DNA from: Acidobacteriota bacterium
Lineage (GTDB): Bacteria; Acidobacteriota; Vicinamibacteria; Marinacidobacterales; SMYC01
Reading direction: 5' to 3'
NCBI GenBank assembly: GCA_029263435.1
Contig: JAJCXL010000090.1
Location: 1 to 25,067, forward strand
Length of the DNA: 25,067 nt
How positions within the stretch are numbered: the first letter of the stretch is position 1; every line of letters starts with the position of its first letter. The notes beneath the pieces were generated by a model. That model had not been told where the DNA came from. It saw nothing but the letters and a program-made list of their open reading frames with translations, and did no database searches. Shown piece after piece: positions 1 through 8,861 of the stretch. The translations under genes and the position numbers were made by a program.

Positions 1-259
1 CGGCTACGAGGGTCGCCGCGGCGAGCAGGAGACATAGTGTGCCGGCGGCAAGAAGTTTCCACGGATAGCCGATACCGGCCCAGTTGGCCGCCACGATGGA
101 AATGACTCCAATCCCTATCGTGAGAGCGCCGAGGCCGGACATTCCCTGCAGCAAGAGTGGCTTCGAATGACCTTTCTCGAACGCCTGGATCCGCTCGGCG
201 GTCTCCCGATCGATGACCGCGGCCTGTTGCCATTGTCGAAGCTTCCTGGAAAGCATCAT
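1..259 (-). CDS. DUF2157 family membrane protein, N-terminal part (cut by window edge)
   Basis: The first 86 residues of a membrane protein are visible, continuing past the left edge. The N-terminus has the short amphipathic helix typical of DUF2157 proteins (Leu-Arg-Gln-Trp near residues 7-10, Val-Ile-Asp-Arg-Glu-Thr-Ala-Glu-Arg-Ile at 15-24). Two hydrophobic segments follow at about residues 43-60 and 67-86. The start is one of two adjacent ATG codons (259 or 256). An in-frame TAG lies upstream, no other ATG, GTG or TTG was found between them, and no clear ribosome binding site is seen. The family is widespread and its function is unknown. The gene lies 136 bases downstream of the murA stop on the same strand and may be read through from it. 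The family assignment is from memory of the motif pattern. Confidence 0.7.
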   Translation of the reverse strand, partial: MMLSRKLRQWQQAAVIDRETAERIQAFEKGHSKPLLLQGMSGLGALTIGIGVISIVAANWAGIGYPWKLLAAGTLCLLLAAATLVA

Positions 260-367
260 GGTGATCGGTTTAGCAAGGCCCGTGCCAATCGCCTCATCGC
301 CGATCTTCTAGGGAAGACTCTCTCCTCATACGGGAAAGTTGTCTCGGTGCTGCCTGTCGCATCGGGC

Positions 368-391
368 GCCTGCCCCTTTCGGGCTGCAGGC
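368..391 (-). terminator. Hairpin after murA, possible weak terminator
   Basis: GCCTGC at 368-373 is the reverse complement of GCAGGC at 386-391. An inner CCC/GGG pairing (374-376 with 381-383) leaves a TTTC loop, with a two-base bulge at 384-385. The hairpin lies 5 bases beyond the murA stop, which suits a terminator, but no T-run follows on the minus strand. It may be Rho-dependent, or not a terminator at all. Confidence 0.3.
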
Positions 392-395
392 CCGG

Positions 396-1661
<1,266 letters not shown>

Positions 1662-1667
1662 GCGTGC

Positions 1668-2531
1668 TCAGCTCTTTTCAGCGAGCATGACGCGGGGGAT
1701 CGCCTGTAGGTCGGCGATAATCCGGATGTTCACGAAGCCTGCCTCGGTAGCGATGCGCTCGACCGCCTCCGCTTGGCCGATGCCGAGCTCCATGAACAAG
1801 GAGCCTCCGGCTCGCAATACCGAGAACGCTTGCGGGACGAGGCGGCGGATGAGGTCGAGACCGTCGGCGCCCCCGGAAAGTGCCTCCCGCGGCTCGTGGT
1901 CAGAGACCTCGGGCTCGAGAGATGCGAAATCCGCATCAGCGATGTAGGGCGGATTGCTCACGACGGCATGGACCTCGCGCGTTTCGATCCCGTCGAGCAG
2001 ATTGCCCTCACGCGTTTCCACTCGGTCCGCGACGCCATGCCGAACGGCGTTATCCCGCGCAATCGCGAGAGCAGCGGGCGATTGGTCGATCGCTGTGATC
2101 CGCGCGCTCGGGAGCGTCAGGGCGAGTGCGACCGCGAGACAGCCGCTCCCGGTGCCCACGTCGATGATGGAAGGGTCGGTGATGTCTCGCAGAGCCAGAC
2201 TCGCTTGCTCGACGATGGCCTCGGTCTCGGGTCGCGGAATGAGAACGGCGGGAGTGACGTGGAAGTCGAAGCCGTAGAACTCCTGTTGACCAGTAAGGTA
2301 TTGGAGCGGGACTCGGCTGCGCCGTCGCTCGACGAGTTGAAAAAAGTGTCCCAGTGATTCCGCTGCGACGCTGTCGCCCATCCGCGCGAGTAAATGTTCG
2401 CGAGTCCACCCGAGCGCGTGCCGGAGAAGAAGCTCAGCTTGAAACCTTGGCTCCTCGATGCCGGCAGCCGCGAGATCCTTCGTCCCACGCTCGAGGAGGC
2501 GTCCCGCGCTCGGGGTTCCGCCCGTGGTCAC
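1668..2531 (-). CDS. prmC: Peptide chain release factor N5-glutamine methyltransferase
   Basis: PrmC methylates, with S-adenosylmethionine, the glutamine of the GGQ motif of release factors RF1 and RF2, which raises termination efficiency. The 287-residue protein has an N-terminal helical domain, then a Rossmann-like domain. The SAM-binding loop is Asp-Val-Gly-Thr-Gly-Ser-Gly at about 124-130, and the substrate-glutamine-binding Asn-Pro-Pro-Tyr is at 193-196. The family motif Ile-Pro-Arg-Pro-Glu-Thr-Glu is at about 98-104. The GTG start overlaps the prfA stop by four bases (GTGA), so translation of the enzyme is coupled to that of its own substrate. A GTG start at the overlap is favoured because no better start lies near. 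Confidence 0.96.
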   Translation of the reverse strand: MTTGGTPSAGRLLERGTKDLAAAGIEEPRFQAELLLRHALGWTREHLLARMGDSVAAESLGHFFQLVERRRSRVPLQYLTGQQEFYGFDFHVTPAVLIPRPETEAIVEQASLALRDITDPSIIDVGTGSGCLAVALALTLPSARITAIDQSPAALAIARDNAVRHGVADRVETREGNLLDGIETREVHAVVSNPPYIADADFASLEPEVSDHEPREALSGGADGLDLIRRLVPQAFSVLRAGGSLFMELGIGQAEAVERIATEAGFVNIRIIADLQAIPRVMLAEKS

Positions 2532-3616
2532 GTCTGAACCGGATCCGGTTCTTTCAGCTTCTCGGTTTGATAGTGAGTGATGATAGCTTCGATGAGCTCG
2601 GTGAGGTCGCCGTTGAGAATGGAACCGAGCTGATGAAGGGTGAGATGGATGCGATGATCCGTGACCCGGTTATCTCGGAAATTATAGGTACGGATCTTCT
2701 CACTACGATCGCCGGAGCCGATCTGGCCTTTGCGCTCCGACGCGATTTGCTGTTGTTGTTCCCTGCGCGCGAGATCGTAAAGGCGGGAGCGAAGCACTCG
2801 CATCGCCTTGGCCTTGTTCTTGATTTGTGATTTTTCGTCTTGACACGTCACGACCAGGCCGGTCGGTTCGTGCGTCAGACGAATGGCGGAATAAGTGGTG
2901 TTGACGCTTTGGCCCCCTGGGCCGGAGGAGCAAAAGGTGTCCACCCGGATGACTTTCGGGTCGATGTCGATCTCGACTTCGTCAGCCTCGGGGAGCACGG
3001 CGACCGTGACCGCGGATGTATGGATACGTCCAGAGGCCTCGGTGGCGGGCACTCGTTGAACTCGGTGGACACCGCTCTCGAACTTGAGCTTGCTAAAGGC
3101 GCCGCGTCCTTCGATGAGTGCTACGACTTCTTTGATGCCGCCGATGCCGGTGTCGTTCACGCTCATGACTTGAACCTTCCAGCCTTGTTGCTCCGCGTAG
3201 AGGGAGTACATCCGGAAGATCTCTTGGGCGAAGAGTGCCGCTTCTTCTCCGCCCGTGCCGGCTCGAATCTCGATCAGCACGTTGCGCTCATCGTTCGGAT
3301 CTTTCGGGAGCAGTTGCAGCCGGACTGCTCCCGTCAGGCGAGCGAGCTCAGTTTCGAGCCGGTCGATCTCTTCCTGGGCGAGCGTTTTGAGCTCGCTCTC
3401 CTCCGCCTCGGCGAGCATCTGACGAGTTTCTTCGAGCTGGGTCTTGGTGCTCTTGAACTCGCGGTACTGCTCGACGACCGGCTCGAGCTCGGCCCGCGCT
3501 TTCGCGAGGGAATGGATGCGGCTCGGGTCGGAAGTGACCTCGGGGTTTCCGAGCTCCGCGGTTACTTCATCGAAGCGTTTTTCGACCGCGTCGAGCTTTT
3601 GCTCCAGGTTAGACAT
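2528..3616 (-). CDS. prfA: Peptide chain release factor 1 (RF1)
   Basis: RF1 recognises UAA and UAG in the ribosomal A site and triggers hydrolysis of peptidyl-tRNA. The stop-codon-reading tripeptide is Pro-Ala-Thr at residues 190-192, the RF1 type (RF2 has Ser-Pro-Phe). The catalytic Gly-Gly-Gln is at 234-236 within Ser-Gly-Pro-Gly-Gly-Gln-Ser-Val-Asn-Thr. The length of 362 residues is usual. The ATG start lies 19 bases after the rpmE stop, and the stop overlaps prmC. RF1 does not read UGA, so this gene says nothing against UGA recoding elsewhere in the window; RF2 would be the competitor of selenocysteine insertion. Confidence 0.97.
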   Translation of the reverse strand: MSNLEQKLDAVEKRFDEVTAELGNPEVTSDPSRIHSLAKARAELEPVVEQYREFKSTKTQLEETRQMLAEAEESELKTLAQEEIDRLETELARLTGAVRLQLLPKDPNDERNVLIEIRAGTGGEEAALFAQEIFRMYSLYAEQQGWKVQVMSVNDTGIGGIKEVVALIEGRGAFSKLKFESGVHRVQRVPATEASGRIHTSAVTVAVLPEADEVEIDIDPKVIRVDTFCSSGPGGQSVNTTYSAIRLTHEPTGLVVTCQDEKSQIKNKAKAMRVLRSRLYDLARREQQQQIASERKGQIGSGDRSEKIRTYNFRDNRVTDHRIHLTLHQLGSILNGDLTELIEAIITHYQTEKLKEPDPVQT

Positions 3617-3635
3617 GCCGTGCTCTGATGCACCG

Positions 3636-3875
3636 TTAGCTCGTTGCCGCTACCTTTTTGGGCTTTCGACCGGCATTCTCACCGTATTTTTGCTTGAAGC
3701 GCTCCACCCTGCCGGCGGAGTCGACGAGCTTTTGTTTACCGGTAAAGAAAGGATGACACTTCGAGCAAATCTCGACCACGATCTCACTGCCTTTGGTCGA
3801 GCGTGTCGTATAGGCTTCGCCGCACGCACAGCGCACGTGGACGTCCTCGTATTTCGGATGTAATTCGGCCTTCAT
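3636..3875 (-). CDS. rpmE: 50S ribosomal protein L31, zinc-binding type
   Basis: L31 is a protein of the large subunit that helps bridge it to the small subunit. With the start at 3873-3875 the protein has 79 residues and begins Met-Lys-Ala-Glu-Leu-His-Pro-Lys-Tyr, the usual L31 N-terminus. A purine-rich GGGAGA lies 9 bases upstream. A longer in-frame start at 3911 is rejected because it falls at the promoter and adds 12 residues atypical of the family. Cysteines at 16, 18, 37 and 40 match the zinc-binding set of E. coli RpmE, so this is the zinc-bearing (C+) paralogue. The C-terminus is extended and basic (Arg-Lys-Pro-Lys-Lys-Val). The gene sits between rho and prfA and seems to start a transcript. 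Confidence 0.95.
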   Translation of the reverse strand: MKAELHPKYEDVHVRCACGEAYTTRSTKGSEIVVEICSKCHPFFTGKQKLVDSAGRVERFKQKYGENAGRKPKKVAATS

Positions 3876-3914
3876 GACCTGAAATCTCCCTCTTGAGTCA
3901 AAAAGAATCACCCA

Positions 3915-3920
3915 TTATAG
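3915..3920 (-). promoter_or_regulatory. Candidate -10 box for rpmE-prfA-prmC-murA
   Basis: On the minus strand the 69-base gap between rho and rpmE contains a perfect TATAAT. It is placed so that transcription would start about 33 bases before the rpmE ATG. No good -35 hexamer lies at 16-18 bases; the best nearby TTGA sequences are at unsuitable distances. Such an internal promoter would allow separate control of rpmE from rho. Confidence 0.45.
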
Positions 3921-3944
3921 CGCAACGCTCAAACGCACGGCCCC

Positions 3945-5567
3945 TCAACCCTGTTGGGACATCGAGCCCAGGAACTCGGCATTGCTGTTGGTCTTGCCCA
4001 TCTGGTCGAGCAAGAGCTCCATCGCTTCCACCGGCGATAGGGGAGAGAGCACTTTGCGGAGGATCCAGACCCGGGTGAGCTCGTCTTGAGCGAGGAGGAG
4101 CTCTTCCTTCCGGGTCCCGCTCTTGTTGATATCGACCGACGGAAAGACGCGCTTGTCGACGAGCTTGCGGTCCAGATGGATCTCCATGTTGCCGGTGCCT
4201 TTGAACTCTTCGAAGATCACATCATCCATACGACTGCCCGTCTCGATGAGGGCGGTTGCCATGATCGTGAGCGATCCACCTTCCTCGATGTTGCGAGCGG
4301 CTCCGAAGAAACGCTTCGGCCGCTGCAAGGCGTTGCTGTCGACGCCTCCCGAGAGGACTTTGCCGGACGGCGGAACGACCGTGTTGTAGGCGCGCGCCAG
4401 ACGGGTGATGGAGTCGAGCAGGATAACGACATCCCGCTTGTGCTCGACGAGGCGTTTGGCTTTCTCGATGACCATCTCAGCCACCTGAGTGTGTCTCTGG
4501 GCGGCTTCGTCGAACGTGGAGCTGATCACTTCACCGTGCACCGAGCGCTGCATATCGGTTACTTCTTCGGGTCGTTCATCGATGAGCAGCACGATGAGCA
4601 CGACCTCCGGATGATTGGCCGTGATGCTGTTCGCGATGTTTTGGAGCAACATCGTTTTACCGGTCCGTGGCGCCGCGACGATGAGGCCTCGTTGCCCCTT
4701 GCCGATAGGAGTCATGAGGTCCATGACCCGAGCGGAGAGGTTGTCCTTCGTCGTCTCGAGGCCGATCCGATCCTGCGGGTAGAGCGGAGTCAGGTTGTCG
4801 AAGAGTATCCGCTCACGCGACGCTTCCGGAGGCTCGAAGTTGACGGCCTCGACTTTGATGAGAGCGAAATAACGTTCCCCCTCTTTGGGCGGACGGATCT
4901 GACCGGAAATGGTGTCCCCGGTGCGGAGATCGAACTTGCGGATCTGGGACGGCGAGACATAGATGTCGTCCGGACCCGGCAGGTAGTTATATTCCGGGGC
5001 ACGGAGAAAGCCGAACCCGTCCGGCAGACATTCGAGGACGCCTTCGGAGAAGATGAGCCCGCTTCTCTCCGTCTGCGCTTGGAGAATCTTGAAAATAAGC
5101 TCCTGCTTGCGCATGCCGGTCGCGCCCGCGACGCCGAGATCCTTGGCTACCTTCGCGAGTCCGGAGATGTTCATCTCCTTGAGCTCCGCGATATTCAGCG
5201 CCTTTTGCTTGTCGTCGTTGTCGCTCCGGCCGCCTCGATCCGTCCGGTCAGGCTTCGCGCCACGCTCGGACTTCTCCCGTTTTTTAGCCCGCTCCGGCCG
5301 GTCCGGCCTCTCCGCCTGGTCCGATTTGACCGACTTGTCGGAATTCTCGGACTTCTCCGGTCTTTGAGTCCGCTCTGGCCTGTCCGCCTTGTCTGCCTTC
5401 ACTGGCTCGACGGAGCTCTCGGACGTCTCCGGCTCGTGAGCCTGCTCCGCTTTGTCAGCCTTGACCGACTCGTCAGAAATCTCGGGCTTGTCGAGCTGTT
5501 CGGGCGTGTCAGCTACTTCTTCGGTGCTCGTCTCGACGCGCGACTGTGTGTCTCGATCACCTTCCAT
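3945..5567 (-). CDS. rho: Transcription termination factor Rho with charged N-terminal extension
   Basis: Rho is the hexameric RNA helicase that ends transcription at C-rich, unstructured sites. The canonical protein starts at about residue 122 (Ala-Leu-Asn-Ile-Ala-Glu-Leu-Lys), with the N-terminal helical domain, then the cold-shock-like RNA-binding domain (Asp-Gly-Phe-Gly-Phe-Leu-Arg at 183-189). Walker A Ala-Pro-Arg-Thr-Gly-Lys-Thr is at 299-305 and the Walker B Leu-Leu-Ile-Asp-Glu around 327-331. About 120 extra residues at the N-terminus are rich in Lys, Asp, Glu, Arg, Ser and Pro, with three imperfect repeats, and are probably disordered. Such insertions are known in Rho of several phyla. 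The ATG start has a strong purine-rich site (GGAAGGAAAGAG) and lies inside the end of engB, a 55-base same-strand overlap. The total of 540 residues is therefore long for Rho. Confidence 0.96.
   Translation of the reverse strand: MEGDRDTQSRVETSTEEVADTPEQLDKPEISDESVKADKAEQAHEPETSESSVEPVKADKADRPERTQRPEKSENSDKSVKSDQAERPDRPERAKKREKSERGAKPDRTDRGGRSDNDDKQKALNIAELKEMNISGLAKVAKDLGVAGATGMRKQELIFKILQAQTERSGLIFSEGVLECLPDGFGFLRAPEYNYLPGPDDIYVSPSQIRKFDLRTGDTISGQIRPPKEGERYFALIKVEAVNFEPPEASRERILFDNLTPLYPQDRIGLETTKDNLSARVMDLMTPIGKGQRGLIVAAPRTGKTMLLQNIANSITANHPEVVLIVLLIDERPEEVTDMQRSVHGEVISSTFDEAAQRHTQVAEMVIEKAKRLVEHKRDVVILLDSITRLARAYNTVVPPSGKVLSGGVDSNALQRPKRFFGAARNIEEGGSLTIMATALIETGSRMDDVIFEEFKGTGNMEIHLDRKLVDKRVFPSVDINKSGTRKEELLLAQDELTRVWILRKVLSPLSPVEAMELLLDQMGKTNSNAEFLGSMSQQG
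5259..5477 (-). repeat. Three imperfect coding repeats in the Rho N-terminal extension
   Basis: Rho residues 31-103 fall into three units of about 22-27 residues. They share a Ser/Pro-Val-Lys-x-Asp-x-Ala core followed by Pro/Arg/Glu-rich and Glu-Lys/Thr-Ser-Glu stretches (units near 31-52, 53-76 and 77-103). The DNA shows matching degenerate repeats rich in GTCCG, CTCCG and TTGTCGG on the plus strand. They probably arose by tandem duplication and drift. Confidence 0.7.
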
Positions 5568-6124
5568 AACTCTTTCCTTCCTTCATTCGTGACCGCGGAG
5601 AAGGTGATGAACGAAACCTCTTCCGTGGGGCCATAAACGCTTTGAAGCTTGCGACGCTGCACCTGCGCGCGATTGTTGGACAACTTGTCCGCTTTGGTGG
5701 CGATGATGGCGTGCGGGACCTTTGCTTCGACGAGCAGGTCGCGCACCCGAATATCGCTCTCCATCGGCTCGCGACGGATGTCGACGAGCAACAGAGCCAG
5801 GCAGAGCGGTGGACGCTCGAACAAATAGCTCGTAACGAGAGCTTCCCAGTGCTCGCGGACCGAGCGCGGCGCTTTCGCGAAGCCATAACCGGGCAAATCG
5901 ACCAAGACCATGTCGCCGGTTCGCCGAAAAAAATTGACGAGCTGGGTGCGCCCCGGCGTCTTCGACACGAATGCCATCCGCTTGACGCCCACGAGTTGGT
6001 TCAACAGAGTCGACTTGCCGACGTTGGATCGGCCGACAAAGGCTATCTCGGGCTCGGAGGCTTTGGGGAAGTCGCCTGGCTGAGCGGCGCTCTTGACGAA
6101 TTCGAAAGGGAGTGAATTCTTCAT
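5513..6124 (-). CDS. engB: Ribosome biogenesis GTP-binding protein EngB/YsxC
   Basis: EngB is an essential small GTPase needed for assembly of the large ribosomal subunit. The G1 loop Gly-Arg-Ser-Asn-Val-Gly-Lys-Ser-Thr, the G3 motif Asp-Leu-Pro-Gly-Tyr-Gly, the G4 motif Thr-Lys-Ala-Asp-Lys and a G5-type Ser-Ala are all visible in the right order. With the ATG at 6122-6124 the protein has 203 residues, a normal length. A GTG directly before it (6125-6127) would add one residue. Another ATG at 6129-6131 is out of frame. The 3' end overlaps the start of rho by 55 bases, while the lon stop lies 91 bases upstream, so engB is probably expressed with rho. Confidence 0.95.
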   Translation of the reverse strand: MKNSLPFEFVKSAAQPGDFPKASEPEIAFVGRSNVGKSTLLNQLVGVKRMAFVSKTPGRTQLVNFFRRTGDMVLVDLPGYGFAKAPRSVREHWEALVTSYLFERPPLCLALLLVDIRREPMESDIRVRDLLVEAKVPHAIIATKADKLSNNRAQVQRRKLQSVYGPTEEVSFITFSAVTNEGRKELWKVIETHSRASRRAPKK

Positions 6125-6188
6125 CACGCATCCGCGTCGCTGTTCCTCTGAGGCAAACGAACGATAAGGTCAGTGTTTCCTTTGACTG

Positions 6189-6209
6189 GGCCGATCCGAG
6201 CGATCGGCC
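6189..6209. repeat. Perfect inverted repeat between lon and engB
   Basis: GGCCGATC at 6189-6196 and GATCGGCC at 6202-6209 form an 8-bp perfect inverted repeat around a five-base loop, CGAGC. It lies 6 bases after the lon stop. No T-run follows on the minus strand, so it is not a classic intrinsic terminator. It shares 15 of 16 bases (6192-6207) with the inverted repeat upstream of lon at 8699-8714. Confidence 0.6.
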
Positions 6210-6215
6210 AACTCT

Positions 6216-8660
6216 CTAATGGGCTATCGATTCGCCGACGGCGGTTCCGGCGTCGTCTCCTTCGGTCATCGCGGTGTCGAGCTCGGCCGGTTCCGGTCTC
6301 GGCTTTGGCAGAGGCTTGGTCAACGCAATCTCGAACACTTCGTCAACGGAAGCCACCAAGTGAATGGTGAGCTTACTTCGCACGTCGTCGGGAAGCTCGG
6401 TCAAATCTTTCTCGTTGTCGGCCGGCACGATGATGGTGGCAATGCCGGCGCGATGCGCTGCGAGGATTTTCTCTTTGAGCCCACCCACCGGAAGCACTTT
6501 CCCGCGCAGAGTGATCTCGCCGCTCATCGCGATATCGGAGTAGACCGGTACTCCGGACAAGGCGGACAGCAACGCGGTCGCGAGGGTGATTCCCGCCGAG
6601 GGTCCGTCCTTGGGAATAGCGCCCTCGGGCACATGAAGATGAATATCGCGTTTCTTATGGAAGTCGGAGGACAACCCGTAGCGAGCCGCCCGCGAGCGGA
6701 TGACCGAGAGCGCCGTTCGTGCCGATTCCTGCATGACATCGCCCAGTTTTCCGGTCAGCGTGAGGTCGCCTTTGCCCGGCATGAGCGTCGCTTCGGTCAC
6801 GAGCAATTCGCCACCGACCTCGGTCCATGCGAGGCCGGTCGCGATGCCGACTTCCGCTTGGCCTTCCCTGACCCGGGCCTTGTACTTGAAAACGCCGAGC
6901 AGCTCTTCCACTGCAGCGGCGTCGATCGCGATCCTCTGGTTCTGAGGGTCTTTCGGGGCTTTAACGATCCGTCGCGCTATCTTGCGAAACACCGACGCGA
7001 TCTCGCGCTCGAGCGAGCGCACCCCCGCTTCCCGGGTATAGCTACGAATGATGGTTCGCAGCGCCTCGTCATCGATGGTGACGTTTCGTTTCTTCAGTCC
7101 GTTCGACACCGTTTGTTTGGCTACGAGAAAACGTCTCGCGATCTCGAGCTTCTCCTCTTCGGTGTAGCCGGCGAGGCGAATGACCTCGAGGCGATCCATC
7201 AACGCTTGCGGCATGTTCTGGAGCGCGTTCGCGGTGGCGATGAACATGACGTTCGACAAGTCGTATTCCACGTCGAGGTAGTGGTCTTGAAACGAGTGGT
7301 TTTGCTCCGGATCTAGGACCTCGAGCAACGCGGACGCCGGGTCGCCGCGAAAGTCAGCGCTCATCTTGTCGACTTCATCGAGCAACACGAGTGGGTTGAC
7401 GGTGCCCGCCTTTTTCATCATTTGGACGAGCTGGCCGGGGAAGGCTCCGATATAGGTGCGTCGGTGGCCTCGGATCTCGGATTCGTCTCTGACCCCGCCT
7501 AACGAGAGCCGGACGAACTTGCGGTTGGTCGCGCGGGCCACGGAACGAGCGAGTGACGTCTTTCCCACGCCAGGAGGCCCCACGAGGCACAAGATGGGGC
7601 CGCGCTGCTTCTTGACGAGCTTGCGGACCGCCAAGAACTCGACGATCCGGTCCTTGACTTTCTCGAGTCCGTAATGGTCCTCGTCGAGAATTCTTTCCGC
7701 TCGAGTGATATCTCGGTTCTCTCGACTCTTCTTGAACCACGGGACGGCGACGAGCCAATCCAGGTAGTTGCGAGAGACGGTGGCCTCCGCCGACATCGGC
7801 GGCATGGATTCGAGGCGCTTGAGCTCGGCGACAGCTTTGTCCTGAGCTTCATCCGGCATTCTCGCTTCGACGATCTTGGTGCGAAGCTCGTCGACTTCGT
7901 TCCCTTTGTCGTCTTTCTTGCCGAGCTCTTTTTGGATCGCCTTCATCTTCTCGTTGAGGTAGTACTCCTTTTGAGCCCGCTCCATTTGCTTGCGCACTCG
8001 GCCTTGGATGCGTCTGTCGACTTGAAGCTTGTCGACCTCGAGCTCGAGCAGCGCCGCCACTCGCGCCAAACGCTCCATCGGATTCCAAACCTCGAGCAAG
8101 TTCTGCTTCTCGTCGACGGTCATGTCGAGATGGGCGGCGATCGTATCGGACAGCTTCGCCGGGTCATCTATCGCGACCGCTTGGTTCTTCACTTCGCTCT
8201 GGAGATTATTCGCGAGCTTCACATATTGCTCGAAGAGCGACACGGCCTTGCTCATCAGGTCTTCGGCTTCAGACGGAAGCTCGGCCGGGTTTTTCACCGT
8301 CTTTACGACGACGCTGAAAAAACCTTCTTCCTCGCGGCACTCGATGGAACGTCCGCGGTCGACGCCCTCTACGATGACTTTGATATTGCCGTCGGGTAGC
8401 TTGAGGGATTGCAGAATGTTGGAAACGGTACCTACGGTATAGATATCGGAGGCTCCGGGGTCGTCGTTGGTAGCGTCGTGTTGGGCGGCGAGAAAAATCC
8501 GCCGATCATGTTTGAGTGCGTGGTCGAGTGCTCGCACCGATGAAGGGCGCCCGATGACGAAAGGCATCATCATGTGAGGAAAAACGACGACGTCTCTCAA
8601 CGGAACCATCGGGAGCGTTTCGTAGACTTCGGTGCGATCCTGGCTTTTGGCTCCGAACAT
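6216..8660 (-). CDS. lon: ATP-dependent protease Lon (La)
   Basis: Lon is the cytoplasmic AAA+ serine protease that degrades misfolded and regulatory proteins. The 814-residue protein has the N-terminal substrate domain (from about residue 14, Glu-Thr-Leu-Pro-Met-Val-Pro-Leu-Arg), a coiled-coil-like middle, and the AAA+ module with Walker A Gly-Pro-Pro-Gly-Val-Gly-Lys-Thr at 361-368 and Leu-Leu-Asp-Glu-Val-Asp-Lys as Walker B. The protease domain has catalytic Ser688 in Pro-Lys-Asp-Gly-Pro-Ser-Ala-Gly and Lys731, spaced 43 residues as in E. coli. The acidic tail after about residue 790 is lineage-specific. ATG start at 8658-8660; no strong ribosome binding site is seen. About 200 bases separate it from clpX and hold inverted repeats, so it may have its own promoter. 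I saw no CIRCE-type heat-shock operator. Confidence 0.97.
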   Translation of the reverse strand: MFGAKSQDRTEVYETLPMVPLRDVVVFPHMMMPFVIGRPSSVRALDHALKHDRRIFLAAQHDATNDDPGASDIYTVGTVSNILQSLKLPDGNIKVIVEGVDRGRSIECREEEGFFSVVVKTVKNPAELPSEAEDLMSKAVSLFEQYVKLANNLQSEVKNQAVAIDDPAKLSDTIAAHLDMTVDEKQNLLEVWNPMERLARVAALLELEVDKLQVDRRIQGRVRKQMERAQKEYYLNEKMKAIQKELGKKDDKGNEVDELRTKIVEARMPDEAQDKAVAELKRLESMPPMSAEATVSRNYLDWLVAVPWFKKSRENRDITRAERILDEDHYGLEKVKDRIVEFLAVRKLVKKQRGPILCLVGPPGVGKTSLARSVARATNRKFVRLSLGGVRDESEIRGHRRTYIGAFPGQLVQMMKKAGTVNPLVLLDEVDKMSADFRGDPASALLEVLDPEQNHSFQDHYLDVEYDLSNVMFIATANALQNMPQALMDRLEVIRLAGYTEEEKLEIARRFLVAKQTVSNGLKKRNVTIDDEALRTIIRSYTREAGVRSLEREIASVFRKIARRIVKAPKDPQNQRIAIDAAAVEELLGVFKYKARVREGQAEVGIATGLAWTEVGGELLVTEATLMPGKGDLTLTGKLGDVMQESARTALSVIRSRAARYGLSSDFHKKRDIHLHVPEGAIPKDGPSAGITLATALLSALSGVPVYSDIAMSGEITLRGKVLPVGGLKEKILAAHRAGIATIIVPADNEKDLTELPDDVRSKLTIHLVASVDEVFEIALTKPLPKPRPEPAELDTAMTEGDDAGTAVGESIAH

Positions 8661-8698
8661 AATCTTTTGTTGACTCGTTTGCGGTAGGTCTTCGTTTT

Positions 8699-8718
8699 CG
8701 ATCCGAGCGGTCGGATCG
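8699..8718. repeat. Perfect inverted repeat in the lon leader
   Basis: CGATCCGA (8699-8706) and TCGGATCG (8711-8718) form an 8-bp perfect inverted repeat around GCGG, 38 bases upstream of the lon ATG. It could be a protein-binding operator or an RNA hairpin in the lon leader. Its core is nearly identical to the repeat after the lon stop. The remaining 8661-8861 sequence contains no recognisable gene, and I could not find a convincing -35/-10 pair in it. Confidence 0.55.
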
Positions 8719-8813
8719 CAATTTCGAATCTAAGCTGGGGATTGTCGAATCGCCGAGGCGGCGACCGTTGAAATATTCTATTCGTCGTTCGAGAAAATCG
8801 TGAGAGCTTGAGA

Positions 8814-8827
8814 GCGAGAGCTCTCGC
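8814..8827 (-). terminator. Palindrome after clpX, possible terminator
   Basis: A perfect 14-base palindrome (GCGAGAGCTCTCGC) lies 34 bases after the clpX stop, with overlapping GAGAGC/GCTCTC pairings that allow alternative stems. On the minus strand the first T-rich stretch (ATTTTC) comes only about 12 bases after the palindrome, so it would be an imperfect terminator. Confidence 0.35.
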
Positions 8828-8861
8828 GCTTGTTACGTTTGTCTAGTCCGACCCCTCGTGT

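Noticed and set aside
4086..5636. A 516-codon open frame on the plus strand opposite rho
   Set aside because: It is antisense to the clearly recognisable rho gene, matches no family, and its length follows from high GC and codon bias.
8661..8861. Heat-shock (CIRCE or sigma32) control of lon
   Set aside because: No TTAGCACTC-N9-GAGTGCTAA repeat and no convincing sigma32 promoter is seen upstream of lon or clpP.
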